64,000 bases of DNA from Psychrobacillus sp044762655 (GCF_044762655.1 NZ_JBIWER010000009.1:1-64000); one strand, 5' to 3'; numbered from the stretch's first letter, positions 51,854-61,415 are shown. Notes: a model not told the origin generated them from the letters alone. Translations and numbers: made by a program.

Positions 51854-52879
51854 TTATCTTTTCGCATATCTAGCTACATATTTAACGGTTGATCCAACTG
51901 CTTTCGCCGAGCCTGTGGATGATCCAAATTGATTTAATAAAGTAGGAATAGTTAGCCCTACAATGAAGAACAACATGCCCATTAACATATTGCCACTTTC
52001 TAAGCTAATTAGCGTTTTGACACCGAGCACAAAACACAACAATTGCAGAGTTAACGTTAAAACGTTACTAACCACGATTTTGAGCCATAATCCGAAGAAA
52101 TTATACTGATCATTGACTATAGTTGGAATTGCTAATACACCGGAAATATAAAGAATCACAAACAACACGGTTCTATACATAATGGATAAAAAGAAAACAA
52201 ACAGAATAACAGACACTACAAACATTAATATAATGCCGTATCCTACAGAATTAACCGCCATCACTTGCATGACATTATAGTGAGTAGCTGAATTGCTTAA
52301 CATCGTCTCCGTTAAAAGATGTGTGAGTTCTAATATCCAATTGAATAATTGCGGGTAAATACCTAATAATATTGCTCCTGTTATAATCGCTACAACTTTT
52401 TCATAAAGGGTGTTCATGCCTTCATCCCCATTAGCTGAATACAAAACCACAATTTTAATTGTCTGCCACAATATAAAAATAGAGGTAATCGTCCATGCCA
52501 ACGATTTGAAGTTCAACATATATCCTTCATACGTTGCATTTCCTGTAATCGTCGATGAGTCCAATTGAAATTGACTAAAACTATCGATTGCTGCAAATAC
52601 AAAACCACTTACAGTAGTAAAAATAAAGCTATTAGTTTGGCACATTACTTCATACCACTTACAGTCAAATTGGTTGGTTTCATAATCGTATTTATCTAGA
52701 AATAAAGCATTTTCCATATATCCCTCGGCATTTTTCACATCTTCCTCTTTAACTCCATCTGTATTCCGATAACTATCAATTGTATCTTCCATAAAATCAC
52801 CCTCAGCTGCGTGGACAGTAGTCCAAGAGCTAAACGAGGTACCAATCATGAAAAGTATCAAAACTAGTAACTTTTTCAT
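51854..52879 (-). CDS. VirB6/TrbL-like polytopic conjugation protein
   Basis: The 341-aa protein starts with a cleavable signal (MKKLLVLILFMIG...VHAAEG), has an extracellular segment of about 60 residues with two Cys (DCKWYEVMC), then six or more membrane helices and a C-terminal Gly/Ser-rich tail (NQFGSSTGSAKAVG). This matches VirB6/TrbL channel proteins of Gram-positive T4SS, which form the inner-membrane pore. It overlaps the next upstream gene by four bases. Confidence 0.8.
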   Translation of the reverse strand: MKKLLVLILFMIGTSFSSWTTVHAAEGDFMEDTIDSYRNTDGVKEEDVKNAEGYMENALFLDKYDYETNQFDCKWYEVMCQTNSFIFTTVSGFVFAAIDSFSQFQLDSSTITGNATYEGYMLNFKSLAWTITSIFILWQTIKIVVLYSANGDEGMNTLYEKVVAIITGAILLGIYPQLFNWILELTHLLTETMLSNSATHYNVMQVMAVNSVGYGIILMFVVSVILFVFFLSIMYRTVLFVILYISGVLAIPTIVNDQYNFFGLWLKIVVSNVLTLTLQLLCFVLGVKTLISLESGNMLMGMLFFIVGLTIPTLLNQFGSSTGSAKAVGSTVKYVARYAKR

Positions 52880-53124
52880 CCTGTGCCACCTCCCATGAGT
52901 ATCAGGATAAAAATTAGAGTTGGAATGAACACGAAGAAAGCGAGGCGGAGGACAATGCCTTTTTTGATTTCAATTTCTTCTTGCTCACTCAGTGACTGGC
53001 CATATTGTAATTCATAATAGCGTTTCGATTTCTCAATCTCTTTTTTGGCTAAACGATCGATAACCTGGTCGATGAATCGTTGCATCTGCTGTTGCCTTTT
53101 TTGGATCACAGTCAATAAATCCAT
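52876..53124 (-). CDS. Small tail-anchored protein of the transfer operon
   Basis: GGAAGG nine bases upstream favours ATG 53124. The 82-aa protein is a charged helix (QKRQQQMQRFIDQVIDRLAK) followed by one C-terminal membrane helix (LAFFVFIPTLIFILILMGGG). Overlaps the VirB6-like gene by four bases, so the two are coupled. Function unknown. Confidence 0.65.
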   Translation of the reverse strand: MDLLTVIQKRQQQMQRFIDQVIDRLAKKEIEKSKRYYELQYGQSLSEQEEIEIKKGIVLRLAFFVFIPTLIFILILMGGGTG

Positions 53125-53149
53125 TCTTAACAACCTTCCTTCAACTCAC

Positions 53150-53710
53150 TTAAGACGTGATTTTTTTTACTACTTCTTCTGCAGAGCTAAGCGGCTCTAA
53201 TGTATGATTATCGACTTTGTATTCTCCATTTTCTTTCACCCACTCTATCGTGGACATGAGGAATAGTACGGATTGATCTCCTGGTTTTACAAATTCACCT
53301 TCAATACCTGTTAAAGTCACTTTGTATATTGCATATACACGCATATCTTCATCTTGCTTCCGTACCGAAATATTAAAGACTTCAATTTCTTTCATTTCGC
53401 TGATGGAACCATCATTAAATTCACCAGCATCGATCATTTCCTGCGATTCTTGTTGATACCTTTTTGTAAAGTGATTCATCGCTTTTCCTTGCATCGAATC
53501 ATGCAAAAATGTCTCCGTCTTCGTAAACAACTCATCTTCTTCGCTCATTGCTAACTTCATGCCTTCGATAGTATGGGAGAGCTTTTCATTCTTGTTCTTT
53601 AGCTCTTTATTAGAAGACCATAAGTTAAAAGCCAGTAACAATACAGCCACGATTCCGATAAGTAATAAAATACTAAAGAGTTTCTGTCTTCCTTCCATCT
53701 CTTTACTCAC
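53150..53710 (-). CDS. VirB8-like protein (one TM plus NTF2-like domain)
   Basis: The 186-aa protein has one N-terminal membrane helix (about residues 10-28), a coiled linker (NKELKNKNEKLSHTIEGM) and an extracellular domain with the helix and curved sheet of NTF2-like VirB8/TcpC proteins (VFNISVRKQDEDMRVYAIYK, FLMSTIEWVKENGEYKVD). Assembly factor of the secretion channel. Overlaps the hydrolase gene upstream by four bases. Confidence 0.65.
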   Translation of the reverse strand: MSKEMEGRQKLFSILLLIGIVAVLLLAFNLWSSNKELKNKNEKLSHTIEGMKLAMSEEDELFTKTETFLHDSMQGKAMNHFTKRYQQESQEMIDAGEFNDGSISEMKEIEVFNISVRKQDEDMRVYAIYKVTLTGIEGEFVKPGDQSVLFLMSTIEWVKENGEYKVDNHTLEPLSSAEEVVKKITS

Positions 53711-54783
53711 TCCTTCGTTGCTTGAGAAAGATATGTCATTGGATTAACCCGATTGTTAAACATACTGCCCACATGGATTTCGAAATGAAGATGGTCACCT
53801 GTCGAACGTCCCGTTGTGCCACATGCACCTATAACTTCTAACTGACGTACTTCTTGCCCTACTTCTACGCTAATTGCACTTAGATGGGCGTAAGCACTAT
53901 AAACATTGTTTTCATGCTGAATGACAACGATATTTCCATATGTGTGAAGAGGTGCTTCCGGATACTCTGCAAATACTACCCGTCCATCTTTCGCTGCATA
54001 AATCGGATCTGGATTAGTACAAGCAAGGTCCACACCCTCATGTTTACTGATCGCACCTGTGATAGGATGAACGCGCACACCGAAGTTTGAGTTGATTGTG
54101 ACGTTAGGTATTGGCTGCACAAAATCTCCAATTTGAACTGTACAGTTCATTGTCAAACCACCGAGGGAACTGACAATCGTTGTGATAGTTGGTACCCAGT
54201 GTGCATTTAAATTAGTTGGATCATTTTCTGCCCCTATAGGTGCATACACCGACCCCAAATCAGCAATCGTGACCAATCCGTCTTGGATAATGCGATTGTG
54301 TAACGTCTGCCCCATCGCTTCTAAACCATCATCTAACGTCGAAAACGTCATCAATCCATCAGGTCCCATTAATCCTCCAGGATTATTCTTATTTATAACA
54401 GCGCTCGATGTCCCATTCGTTGTTTCATGTAACGCTATGGCTGCCATCAAAACTGGATCGATTCCTTGTTTACTGGCAATCTCTATGATTAAGTCTCCTT
54501 TATCCGAAAAGACACCTGACACGCTCATTTTCGCATTCCAGAGCTCTTCGTTAACTTCTCCGTCTAAAGAGCAATAAGCACCTCCTACGAAGCCCGGGAG
54601 GGCATTTATATTGCTGTTGGGGTCTTCTAGGTTAAATGATTTATCTTTTCCGTTCAAAGCCATTACAAAAGGGATGATGAGAACCAAAGCAACGCTGCCT
54701 AACACAATTAATCCCAACGGATTGAACAACACTTTCAGAAGGAGGAAATGTCCTATTGTTTTGATATTATCTTTTAAGTTCAT
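53707..54783 (-). CDS. Membrane-anchored lysozyme-like / M23 peptidase cell-wall hydrolase
   Basis: The 358-aa protein has one N-terminal membrane helix (about residues 18-42), a lysozyme-like or glucosaminidase domain (about 90-205: IEIASKQGIDPVLMAAIALHET, with the Glu of HET as candidate catalytic residue) and an M23/LytM domain (about 235-350: HEGVDLAC, HLHFEIHVG). It is the VirB1-type enzyme that opens peptidoglycan so the transfer channel can cross the wall. Metal ligands (HxxxD and HLHFE) are present. Confidence 0.85.
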   Translation of the reverse strand: MNLKDNIKTIGHFLLLKVLFNPLGLIVLGSVALVLIIPFVMALNGKDKSFNLEDPNSNINALPGFVGGAYCSLDGEVNEELWNAKMSVSGVFSDKGDLIIEIASKQGIDPVLMAAIALHETTNGTSSAVINKNNPGGLMGPDGLMTFSTLDDGLEAMGQTLHNRIIQDGLVTIADLGSVYAPIGAENDPTNLNAHWVPTITTIVSSLGGLTMNCTVQIGDFVQPIPNVTINSNFGVRVHPITGAISKHEGVDLACTNPDPIYAAKDGRVVFAEYPEAPLHTYGNIVVIQHENNVYSAYAHLSAISVEVGQEVRQLEVIGACGTTGRSTGDHLHFEIHVGSMFNNRVNPMTYLSQATKE

Positions 54784-54795
54784 CCCCTCCCCCCT

Positions 54796-56667
54796 CTAAA
54801 TGGTGATATCGTTTATACTTTTTTGGTCAAACCACAGCATTTCCGTAACTTCGTTGAGCTGGACTTCCAGTTTTATCTTTTTAGAACCAGTGTAGAAAAT
54901 CCCTTTCCCTGCCTGTTCTTTTTTCTTCCCATCTTTTAAAATGAGTGTCTCTCTTTCTCCTTTGGAAAAGGTATTGCCGAGTTCTTCTTCCAAATACTTC
55001 AGTTCTTCCTCACTCATCGGTAAATATAGTCGCTGAATGGATTGTGTGATTATCGCTTTTCCATAATTTCGATTCTCGTCCCTTGCTGAGAGAAAATCTT
55101 CAACGGATTGTGAGGCAGTAGTGATTCCACAATTGAACGAACGTAAAACTTTCATCATAAAATAGATGAACTCCATCGCTTTTGGAACCTTAGGATCCGC
55201 TATCACATGTGCTTCATCTATAAAAATCTCACTCGGTTTTCGGTCGCCACTCATAATCTCATAGGTTGTATGCGAGAGAATGTTATAAAAAAGAATTCGT
55301 TGAATCTTTTCATTGTTACTCATCTCTTTCAAGTCATAGCAAACCAACTCATTATCAATGTTAATGTTCGTGTGACCGTTAAAGAGTTCGGAATACATAC
55401 CCGATACATACGTTTTGAGTGTCGTGTGGAAGTCTTGCATGGACTCATATAAATACGTATCTTTATTTCTGTCTTCTTCAATCAAATCATATAGATCCTG
55501 TAGTGTTGGATAATCCGTCACTAGTAGACCATTAGTGTTCGTTGAATCACTAATGCCCTTATTTGCGTAAGCCTTTTGAATATAACCACTTAATATCTCT
55601 TCTTGAAGATCTGTCATACCGCTGTACATTAACCTGAACATGACAAGGAGATTAGAGATTTTCGTTAATAGGATATTACCGAACTCGGTCTCTTCCAATT
55701 TGATTTTGTCATTCACTTTTGGTAAATCCAGCGGGTTGATCCGGTTTCCACCTTTCAGTTGAAACTTCACCCATGCCCCACCTAAATCAGCGTAAGCTCG
55801 TCCAAATTCACCCTTTGGATCAATGGTGATTATTTTTCTTCCTAGCATATGTTTATTGGTCATGTTCGCAAAGAGATACGTAGACTTTCCGATACCCGAA
55901 ATCCCAATAACGAACTCATGCCGGTTTAGTAGAGTCGTATCATCTACAATCACTACATTTCCAGTTGTCATGTTACGGCCTTTGATTAGTCCTGTTTGGG
56001 AGAACATTTCATTTTCATGGAACGGAAAAAAGTAAGATATAGCTTCTGAGTTACTCATTTTGTACGTTAACTCATTCACTTTATTTTCATTTAGGGGCAA
56101 AAAGGAACGGTAGGCATCAATGGCACGGTCTGTCGGGTTATGAACAATACCAATTTTGGAGAACTTGCTTTTAACGGTAGTTGTCAATTGATCTAGTTCG
56201 CCAACGGAACTTGCGACCAAATGAATGAGTGTATGAAATAAAAAGATTTTATCGTTTCGGTATGCCAGATTTTTTAACATCTCCGATGCACTATCAATTT
56301 GACCTTGTGCATCAATCAACGTGTTTTCATCTGCGAACCTCGTATTCATTTTCATGCGGTTTTGTTTAATACTTTTAACGAGCTGCGTACGAACTTCACC
56401 CGTTTGATACTCCTGGACGTAATTGACGATAGAGACATTCTCGGGAAGTTCTGTGACCTGCTGAATTTTATTTTGATCTTGCACTGGATCGTAATCAACA
56501 ATAAGTAATGTTCTCGTATAGTTAGCACCGACACGTACATAGGAGTCATATTCAGTGATATTGTCGGGAGCAAGTACCGTTAAGAGGGATTGATTCATCC
56601 CACCGACTGACTCTTCAAATGTCTCTTCCTGATGTTTTTTAGAAAACTTCTGTTTGAACCAGTTCAT
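54796..56667 (-). CDS. VirB4-family conjugation ATPase
   Basis: The 623-aa protein has a VirB4/TraE N-terminal domain and a RecA-like motor: Walker A GISGIGKSTYLF (about residues 253-264), Walker B EIFIDEAHV (about 480), and later TASQSVEDFLSA (motif C region). This is the conserved energising ATPase of type IV secretion. Eleven bases separate it from the membrane gene upstream and 12 from the hydrolase gene downstream. Confidence 0.92.
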   Translation of the reverse strand: MNWFKQKFSKKHQEETFEESVGGMNQSLLTVLAPDNITEYDSYVRVGANYTRTLLIVDYDPVQDQNKIQQVTELPENVSIVNYVQEYQTGEVRTQLVKSIKQNRMKMNTRFADENTLIDAQGQIDSASEMLKNLAYRNDKIFLFHTLIHLVASSVGELDQLTTTVKSKFSKIGIVHNPTDRAIDAYRSFLPLNENKVNELTYKMSNSEAISYFFPFHENEMFSQTGLIKGRNMTTGNVVIVDDTTLLNRHEFVIGISGIGKSTYLFANMTNKHMLGRKIITIDPKGEFGRAYADLGGAWVKFQLKGGNRINPLDLPKVNDKIKLEETEFGNILLTKISNLLVMFRLMYSGMTDLQEEILSGYIQKAYANKGISDSTNTNGLLVTDYPTLQDLYDLIEEDRNKDTYLYESMQDFHTTLKTYVSGMYSELFNGHTNINIDNELVCYDLKEMSNNEKIQRILFYNILSHTTYEIMSGDRKPSEIFIDEAHVIADPKVPKAMEFIYFMMKVLRSFNCGITTASQSVEDFLSARDENRNYGKAIITQSIQRLYLPMSEEELKYLEEELGNTFSKGERETLILKDGKKKEQAGKGIFYTGSKKIKLEVQLNEVTEMLWFDQKSINDITI

Positions 56668-56678
56668 CCCTGCACCTC

Positions 56679-57722
56679 CTACTCGAACCGCTCATTCATC
56701 TGGTTCTTATAATAGTTTAAGAGTTCTTTTGCTGTATTCTTTCCAATGATCACGTCTGCATTGGCATTTGTCTTACTGATGATATTTTCACCTTGCGCCT
56801 GGGCACTTTCAAAATCAATACATGCATAGTAAAACTTTAACAACTCATCGTTATGAAGAATTTTGACATCCAGCTTTTCATAACCGCTAAGCATCTGTTC
56901 TAACTTTGCTTTTAAGATATTTGCCGTTGTATCAATTTTCATATAATCCTTATCCGAACTGGTCATGGGTGTTGATATTACGACATAGCGTTTTCTCGTC
57001 ACCATATTCTTTGATTTTTGAATACGTTCAATTTGATTAAAATACCCCTGTTTTAGCACTCGCTTGGCATAAGATGAATCCGTATCGAGTTGCTCATTAA
57101 ACCACATCAGATAATTTGTTAAATTGACCGGTTGGGCTACTTGCATCAACTGGACCTGTTTTTCTCCGGTGTCATTTAAAAAAGCCTGATATGCTTCCAA
57201 AACTCGTTCTTTTGATAACTCATTCATAAGCGATAGATTAACAGAGGAAACTTCTAGTACTTTAATCAACTGATGACTGGAGGATTCGATGCAACCATTA
57301 GCAATATTGGATAAACCAAGTTCCATTCGTGTATCGCCTGCCTTTCGGTTCATCGGTAATTCCCCTTTCGCATAATAGAATTCCTTTTTACGATGATTCG
57401 CTTTAAATTTCCAAATTATTTTATATTGCAGCAGCGACAAATTTTTCCGAACAGGATGCTTATTTAATTGAAAAACAGCAACGAGTAAAGTAGGTGCAAA
57501 AGCAATTAATATCATTTTTTGATCGAGCATCCCCATACGATAAATAAAGTATGAAACGATAATCCCTAAAATAATAAAGGGTGAAAGGATAAAAACATCT
57601 TGGAACGAGATATTCCCATACAGATATTTCTTTGTATCAATATTTAAGGGCAACTCTACTTTTCCAGAAGCTCTTAATCGTTCCTGCCGATCAAAATATT
57701 CTTCTGAACGCATCTTCATCAC
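56679..57722 (-). CDS. Conjugation membrane protein (TcpE/VirB3-like plus helical domain)
   Basis: GTG 57722 start. The 347-aa protein has two membrane helices near the N-terminus (about residues 37-60 and 64-82, FQDVFILSPFIILGIIVSYF), a basic stretch, and a soluble domain of about 230 residues (IKVLEVSSVNLSLMNELSKE, RVLKQGYFNQIERIQKSKN) like the part that precedes VirB4 motors in some Gram-positive systems. It is probably the VirB3/PrgI-type partner of the VirB4 ATPase. Confidence 0.7.
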   Translation of the reverse strand: MMKMRSEEYFDRQERLRASGKVELPLNIDTKKYLYGNISFQDVFILSPFIILGIIVSYFIYRMGMLDQKMILIAFAPTLLVAVFQLNKHPVRKNLSLLQYKIIWKFKANHRKKEFYYAKGELPMNRKAGDTRMELGLSNIANGCIESSSHQLIKVLEVSSVNLSLMNELSKERVLEAYQAFLNDTGEKQVQLMQVAQPVNLTNYLMWFNEQLDTDSSYAKRVLKQGYFNQIERIQKSKNMVTRKRYVVISTPMTSSDKDYMKIDTTANILKAKLEQMLSGYEKLDVKILHNDELLKFYYACIDFESAQAQGENIISKTNANADVIIGKNTAKELLNYYKNQMNERFE

Positions 57723-57732
57723 ATCTTTCTAG

Positions 57733-57957
57733 TTACAGATTCGTTTGAACATATTCAATCACTGGTTTAGCAAGTAAGAATAACACCACCCCTAGCACAC
57801 ATAGTTTAATTCCGTTCTTAAATTTCGGAGTCGATTGTTCATCACCTGCCCAAACCCCAATGGCACAAATAAGTAACCCGATTGCGAAAATAGTAATAAA
57901 TGTTCCTTGCATATCACTAAATAATGTATTTAAGAATCCCTGAATTCTCTCAAACAT
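57733..57957 (-). CDS. VirB2/TrbC-like small membrane protein
   Basis: GGGAGGTGGG sets the start at ATG 57957. The 74-aa protein has two membrane helices (FITIFAIGLLICAIGVWAG and LCVLGVVLFLLAKPVIEYV), the pilin-like layout of VirB2/TrbC/TcpF subunits. First gene of the transfer operon. Confidence 0.65.
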   Translation of the reverse strand: MFERIQGFLNTLFSDMQGTFITIFAIGLLICAIGVWAGDEQSTPKFKNGIKLCVLGVVLFLLAKPVIEYVQTNL

Positions 57958-57996
57958 TTTCCCACCTCCCAAATCTTGTTAATTACACTCTATCAA

Positions 57997-58016
57997 CTTG
58001 CCGACATTTAGGCAAG
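57997..58016. promoter_or_regulatory. Inverted repeat before the transfer operon
   Basis: CTTGCC GACATTTA GGCAAG, perfect 6-bp arms, about 40 bases upstream of the first transfer gene. No T run follows on the minus strand, so an operator is more likely than a terminator. Confidence 0.4.
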
Positions 58017-58148
58017 TAAAAAACCCATATTTTTCCTAGGCATTAATAACCCTTTTGAAATAGTCCTTAAGAATCAAAAAATACCTTAAAGACGTATTCG
58101 AACGTTTTATTATTGAAATAATCGAAAAACAATTTGAACTTTTACGAT

Positions 58149-58185
58149 AAAAAGAGCCAAGAGGAGTTAACCTCTTAGCTCTTTT
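58149..58185 (-). terminator. Terminator at the end of repA
   Basis: Minus strand AAAAGAGC-AAGAGG...CCTCTT-GCTCTTTTT with one mismatch. It overlaps the last codons of the initiator gene. Confidence 0.75.
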
Positions 58186-59102
58186 AACAATTGATCTCTT
58201 TTGATTTTCATTTCCTCACTAAGTTCCTCAGTTCCCTGGCTTTTCTCGTCACGAGATTGGTTACGTTCTTGGAACCATTCAGGGACCATTTCTTCTTTCG
58301 TAAGTCTCTGTGAAGCTTGTTGTTCTCTTATCCATTTCTGTTTATCTTCCACAGCTTTGGTTAACCTAGCAGATATGTTTTTGATCTTCCCTTTTGTCTT
58401 TTCCAGTGAATATTGAAGAGCACTAGCGTATTGATAATCAGTTAATATCCCTGCATGTGCTTTATAATGGAGCTCGATATCTTTTACCTTAATCATGTCA
58501 TCCATCAATCGCTCTTGGTTATCAATCAATACCTCTTTGAGCATTGTAGGAATATCTAAACTTGTAATACGGTGATGGATGGATACTTCAGTATCATTAA
58601 AGTCAGTATCACTAAAATCAGTATCATTAGTGTTAAAATTTTTAACTTCTTGAAGTAAAGAATTTTTACTTCTGGAAGTTAAAATATTTAACTTCTGTTG
58701 GGGCTCTAAGTCTGAAAAGGATTTTTGTTCCATTTTAAACGCTTGTATATCTTCTAAATCTGCCACAGGTTTTAATAAAAATAACCTGTTGGACTTAGAT
58801 AAACCCATCCTTCTTTCCTCCAGCAAATCACATTTCTGTAGTTCTTTTTTTATCTTTATCACCGTTGGTTTACTGCAATTCAAGATCTCTCCTAATTGTT
58901 CATTCCCAAATAAGAAATAGATACTACCTTCTTCATCAAACCAATCATTTTTTATCGATAGCTCTAAGCGGTCTTGTAATAATGCATAAGCAATTTTAGC
59001 ATCATTGCTCAGTTTTTTATATAAATCATTGGTAAAAAAGACTTTAGGAAGACGATAAAACCTCTCTGCAACTTGATCCGATATATTAAATTTGTTGTTC
59101 AT
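58167..59102 (-). CDS. repA: RepA_N-family plasmid replication initiator
   Basis: The 311-aa protein opens with the RepA_N domain: ERFYRLPKVFFTNDLYKKLS (about residues 12-31), AKIAYALLQDRLELS, EGSIYFLFGNEQLGEILNCS and KIKKELQKCDLLEERR (winged-helix end, about 95). A poor-complexity middle (TNDTDFSDTDFNDTEVS, about 155-172) is encoded by DNA iterons. The C-terminal third is helical and charged, the host-specific part. It binds and opens the origin. The iterons inside the gene are where RepA_N plasmids such as pAD1 and pSK41 keep their origin. Confidence 0.88.
   Translation of the reverse strand: MNNKFNISDQVAERFYRLPKVFFTNDLYKKLSNDAKIAYALLQDRLELSIKNDWFDEEGSIYFLFGNEQLGEILNCSKPTVIKIKKELQKCDLLEERRMGLSKSNRLFLLKPVADLEDIQAFKMEQKSFSDLEPQQKLNILTSRSKNSLLQEVKNFNTNDTDFSDTDFNDTEVSIHHRITSLDIPTMLKEVLIDNQERLMDDMIKVKDIELHYKAHAGILTDYQYASALQYSLEKTKGKIKNISARLTKAVEDKQKWIREQQASQRLTKEEMVPEWFQERNQSRDEKSQGTEELSEEMKIKRDQLLKELRG
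58589..58696. repeat. Origin iterons and palindromes inside repA
   Basis: Three 15-base direct repeats (CAGTATCATTAAAGT, CAGTATCACTAAAAT, CAGTATCATTAGTGT; 58589-58633) are followed by three palindromes: GTTAAAA/TTTTTAAC, GAAGTAAA...TTTACTTC and the perfect GAAGTTAAA-ATA-TTTAACTTC (58675-58695). Likely initiator binding sites and origin of replication. Confidence 0.7.
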
Positions 59103-59394
59103 AAAAGTTTCTCCTTCCCTGTTAATTCTTTAAGAAAATGCAAAGTATATCAACTGCTGCAAAGATTTTATATATAAAGACTCTTTATTCACAAGCCCTG
59201 AAACCCGTGCTATACTGAACATAATTGAATTAATACATTCAAAAATTATTTGGATTTTAGTAATATATTTTAGTCAGAATAATTGTCACCAAAGTATTAG
59301 AGTTATTAAATTTTAACTTATACGATAAATTTCAAATGCAGTATACCATACTATGCATCAAAAGAATATGATTCCTTGAAAGGACTTTCCAACT
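59103..59394. promoter_or_regulatory. Divergent region between repA and the XRE gene
   Basis: AT-rich, holding both promoters. An inverted repeat AGTAT-ACC-ATACT at 59340-59352, about 45 bases before the XRE start, is a candidate operator for that regulator. Confidence 0.4.
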
Positions 59395-59706
59395 ATGACA
59401 TCCAACATTGAATTAGATATATATCAAAAAATCGGAAAAGCCTTAAAAGACATACGTCTAGAAAAGAAACTAACTCTCCAACAGATTGAAAAAATGAGCG
59501 ACCAATATGCCACCAGGATTTCTAAAGCAGAGAATGGAAAAGTAAACCTCTCTATCGGTTGGATTATCCATTACTGTAATGTACTCGATGTTAATCCAGC
59601 CGAAGTGTTTACAAGAGCTTTTGCAGATGATTTTAAATCCAAGCAACTAGATCTGCTGTTCGATAAATTTGAAACATATAAATCATCGCAATCATCCAAA
59701 GATTAG
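59395..59706 (+). CDS. XRE-family (Cro/CI-type) regulator
   Basis: ATG 59395 after AAAGGAC. The 103-aa protein has an HTH_3 domain at residues 8-68: IGKALKDIRLEKKLTLQQIE, RISKAENGKVNLSI and IIHYCNVLDVNPAEVF. A short charged tail follows. Divergent from repA, it probably controls copy number or maintenance genes. Confidence 0.87.
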   Translation: MTSNIELDIYQKIGKALKDIRLEKKLTLQQIEKMSDQYATRISKAENGKVNLSIGWIIHYCNVLDVNPAEVFTRAFADDFKSKQLDLLFDKFETYKSSQSSKD

Positions 59707-59738
59707 GTATCCATCGATTAACTGATGGATACTTTTTT
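59707..59738 (+). terminator. Terminator of the XRE gene
   Basis: GTATCCATC GATTAACT GATGGATAC TTTTTT, nine perfect pairs. Confidence 0.85.
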
Positions 59739-59830
59739 ATTGAATAAAAGATGGATTGATGGATGCAGAAAAAAATAAAGAAAAACAAGATTCAAATACG
59801 TATACAGATATGTAATGGCAGACTGGACAA

Positions 59831-61339
59831 TTAAGAAGTATTGAACGTAAATAGGTCATAGACCCTTGGTCTAACTGCATTTTCAACTATTTTTAATGTC
59901 TGTTGTAACATTTCCATAGGTATTGCATTGTCTTTTTCCTCTAGCATGATATTGATGGCTTCGTAATAGGCTGCACGATTTGTCTGATTGTAAGCGAGGC
60001 CACATTGAAGAAGCACTGAAACAGAAGTTAAACCCGTTTGTGCCTTGCAGCCTTTTCCTTTTGATTTCATCATTATTTTTGTAGATTGCTTCACTACCTC
60101 GCTAAATGTGCTTCGTGATATACCTATTTGTTCGCACAGTTGGCTTTGTGTCGTCCAAATAACTGGACTTGAAGTGCTTGTTTGTTCGTTGATAAAAGCT
60201 AAAATATCAGTTTCCCATTCATCATAATGACTTCGTTTACGATCTTTTCTAGCTTTTTTAAACTTGTGCCATCCATTCCTCGAATGGATGTTAACCTCTT
60301 TTCCACTCCCCCACTCTTCTAAAAGCTGTTGTATGTAAGATGAATGAGGACCTTTAAAGCGCCCTTTATGGGCGCTCGTTACTATTTTTCTAACTTCAGA
60401 ATGTTTAAGTGGTGAATATAAGGATGAATTAACTTCATCCAGCACATTAAAAGTTTCACTTTCTTCTTTTCCAGCACTGTAACAAGCAAGGGCTAGTGTA
60501 AATAATAGATTATCTCGCCCTATTTGCCCTGCTTGTCCTTTTACATGTCTTGCTGCGAGTAGTTGCTGGAACCACTCTTCTTGTGTAACATCATGCACGG
60601 CTTTCTGTTCCTGAACCATAAACAAACTTCGACCATGATCATCATCTTGTCGTCTAGACCATTCGATTAAGCTTCCAAAATCAAATGTCATTTCTTTTGA
60701 AAACCAACGAATATTTTCATCTTTAGGTATTCTAAAAAAGCCAAAGTCATTGCAAGAAACATCCACACCATGCAAAACTTTTGCTAAACTTTTTTTAATA
60801 TTTTCAGATATACGTTTGGCTACTTTGAGTCCACGATAGTCATTTCTATTTGATATGAATAGTGGCTTGTCCAACACAAAATAAACTTGAAAACCTTTTG
60901 GTGTTTCCAAGATAAGTGTAGGAGCTCCGATACTCTGATCCAGCGCTGCAGTCAAAATTTCTGTATAAGATTGTCTTTTAGAATCTATATCTACAACAAA
61001 TGTATTAATTTGTTGCAAATTCGTCTCCACATGACCTTTTATGTATTTTCGATGCTCATTTGTATATGTGCCATAGTTAAACACATTTGGTGTCCAATGG
61101 GAAAGTGTCTCGTAGTCTTCTATTATCGTTTCTTTTGACGATACAATATATCCTTTTACTCCTGGAGAGGAATGTAAGTCTTCTTTCGAACGTGTCACAA
61201 AGACAATACCTTTTTTATTCCGAAAATTTATATCGTCATCTTTTAGCTTGTTTGGCAAGGATGCGTTTGAACCGACTTTTTTATATTTCATTAATCCTTC
61301 GTGCAAAATTAAATCAAATAATATACCTAAATCTTTCAC
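59831..61339 (-). CDS. Plasmid primase-like protein (AEP/PriCT-1 type)
   Basis: GTG 61339 follows AAGGGG at a normal distance and is preferred to longer frames. The 502-aa protein has a central part resembling archaeo-eukaryotic primases: TFVVDIDSKRQSYTEIL with the DxD-like acidic pair, LILETPKGFQVYFVLDKPL, and VDVSCNDFGFFRIPKDENI. A PriCT-1-like segment follows (GRDNLLFTLALACYSAGKEE, HSEVRKIVTSAHKGRF), then a C-terminal winged helix (LCEQIGISRSTFSEVVKQ). It likely primes DNA synthesis or conjugative replication of this plasmid. Confidence 0.75.
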   Translation of the reverse strand: MKDLGILFDLILHEGLMKYKKVGSNASLPNKLKDDDINFRNKKGIVFVTRSKEDLHSSPGVKGYIVSSKETIIEDYETLSHWTPNVFNYGTYTNEHRKYIKGHVETNLQQINTFVVDIDSKRQSYTEILTAALDQSIGAPTLILETPKGFQVYFVLDKPLFISNRNDYRGLKVAKRISENIKKSLAKVLHGVDVSCNDFGFFRIPKDENIRWFSKEMTFDFGSLIEWSRRQDDDHGRSLFMVQEQKAVHDVTQEEWFQQLLAARHVKGQAGQIGRDNLLFTLALACYSAGKEESETFNVLDEVNSSLYSPLKHSEVRKIVTSAHKGRFKGPHSSYIQQLLEEWGSGKEVNIHSRNGWHKFKKARKDRKRSHYDEWETDILAFINEQTSTSSPVIWTTQSQLCEQIGISRSTFSEVVKQSTKIMMKSKGKGCKAQTGLTSVSVLLQCGLAYNQTNRAAYYEAINIMLEEKDNAIPMEMLQQTLKIVENAVRPRVYDLFTFNTS

Positions 61340-61415
61340 TACGCATCCCCTTCCCTTGTTATTAATTCCGAGTCTTTTTAGAATCTCTCGAACTATTAAC
61401 AAAGTATAGAAGATA

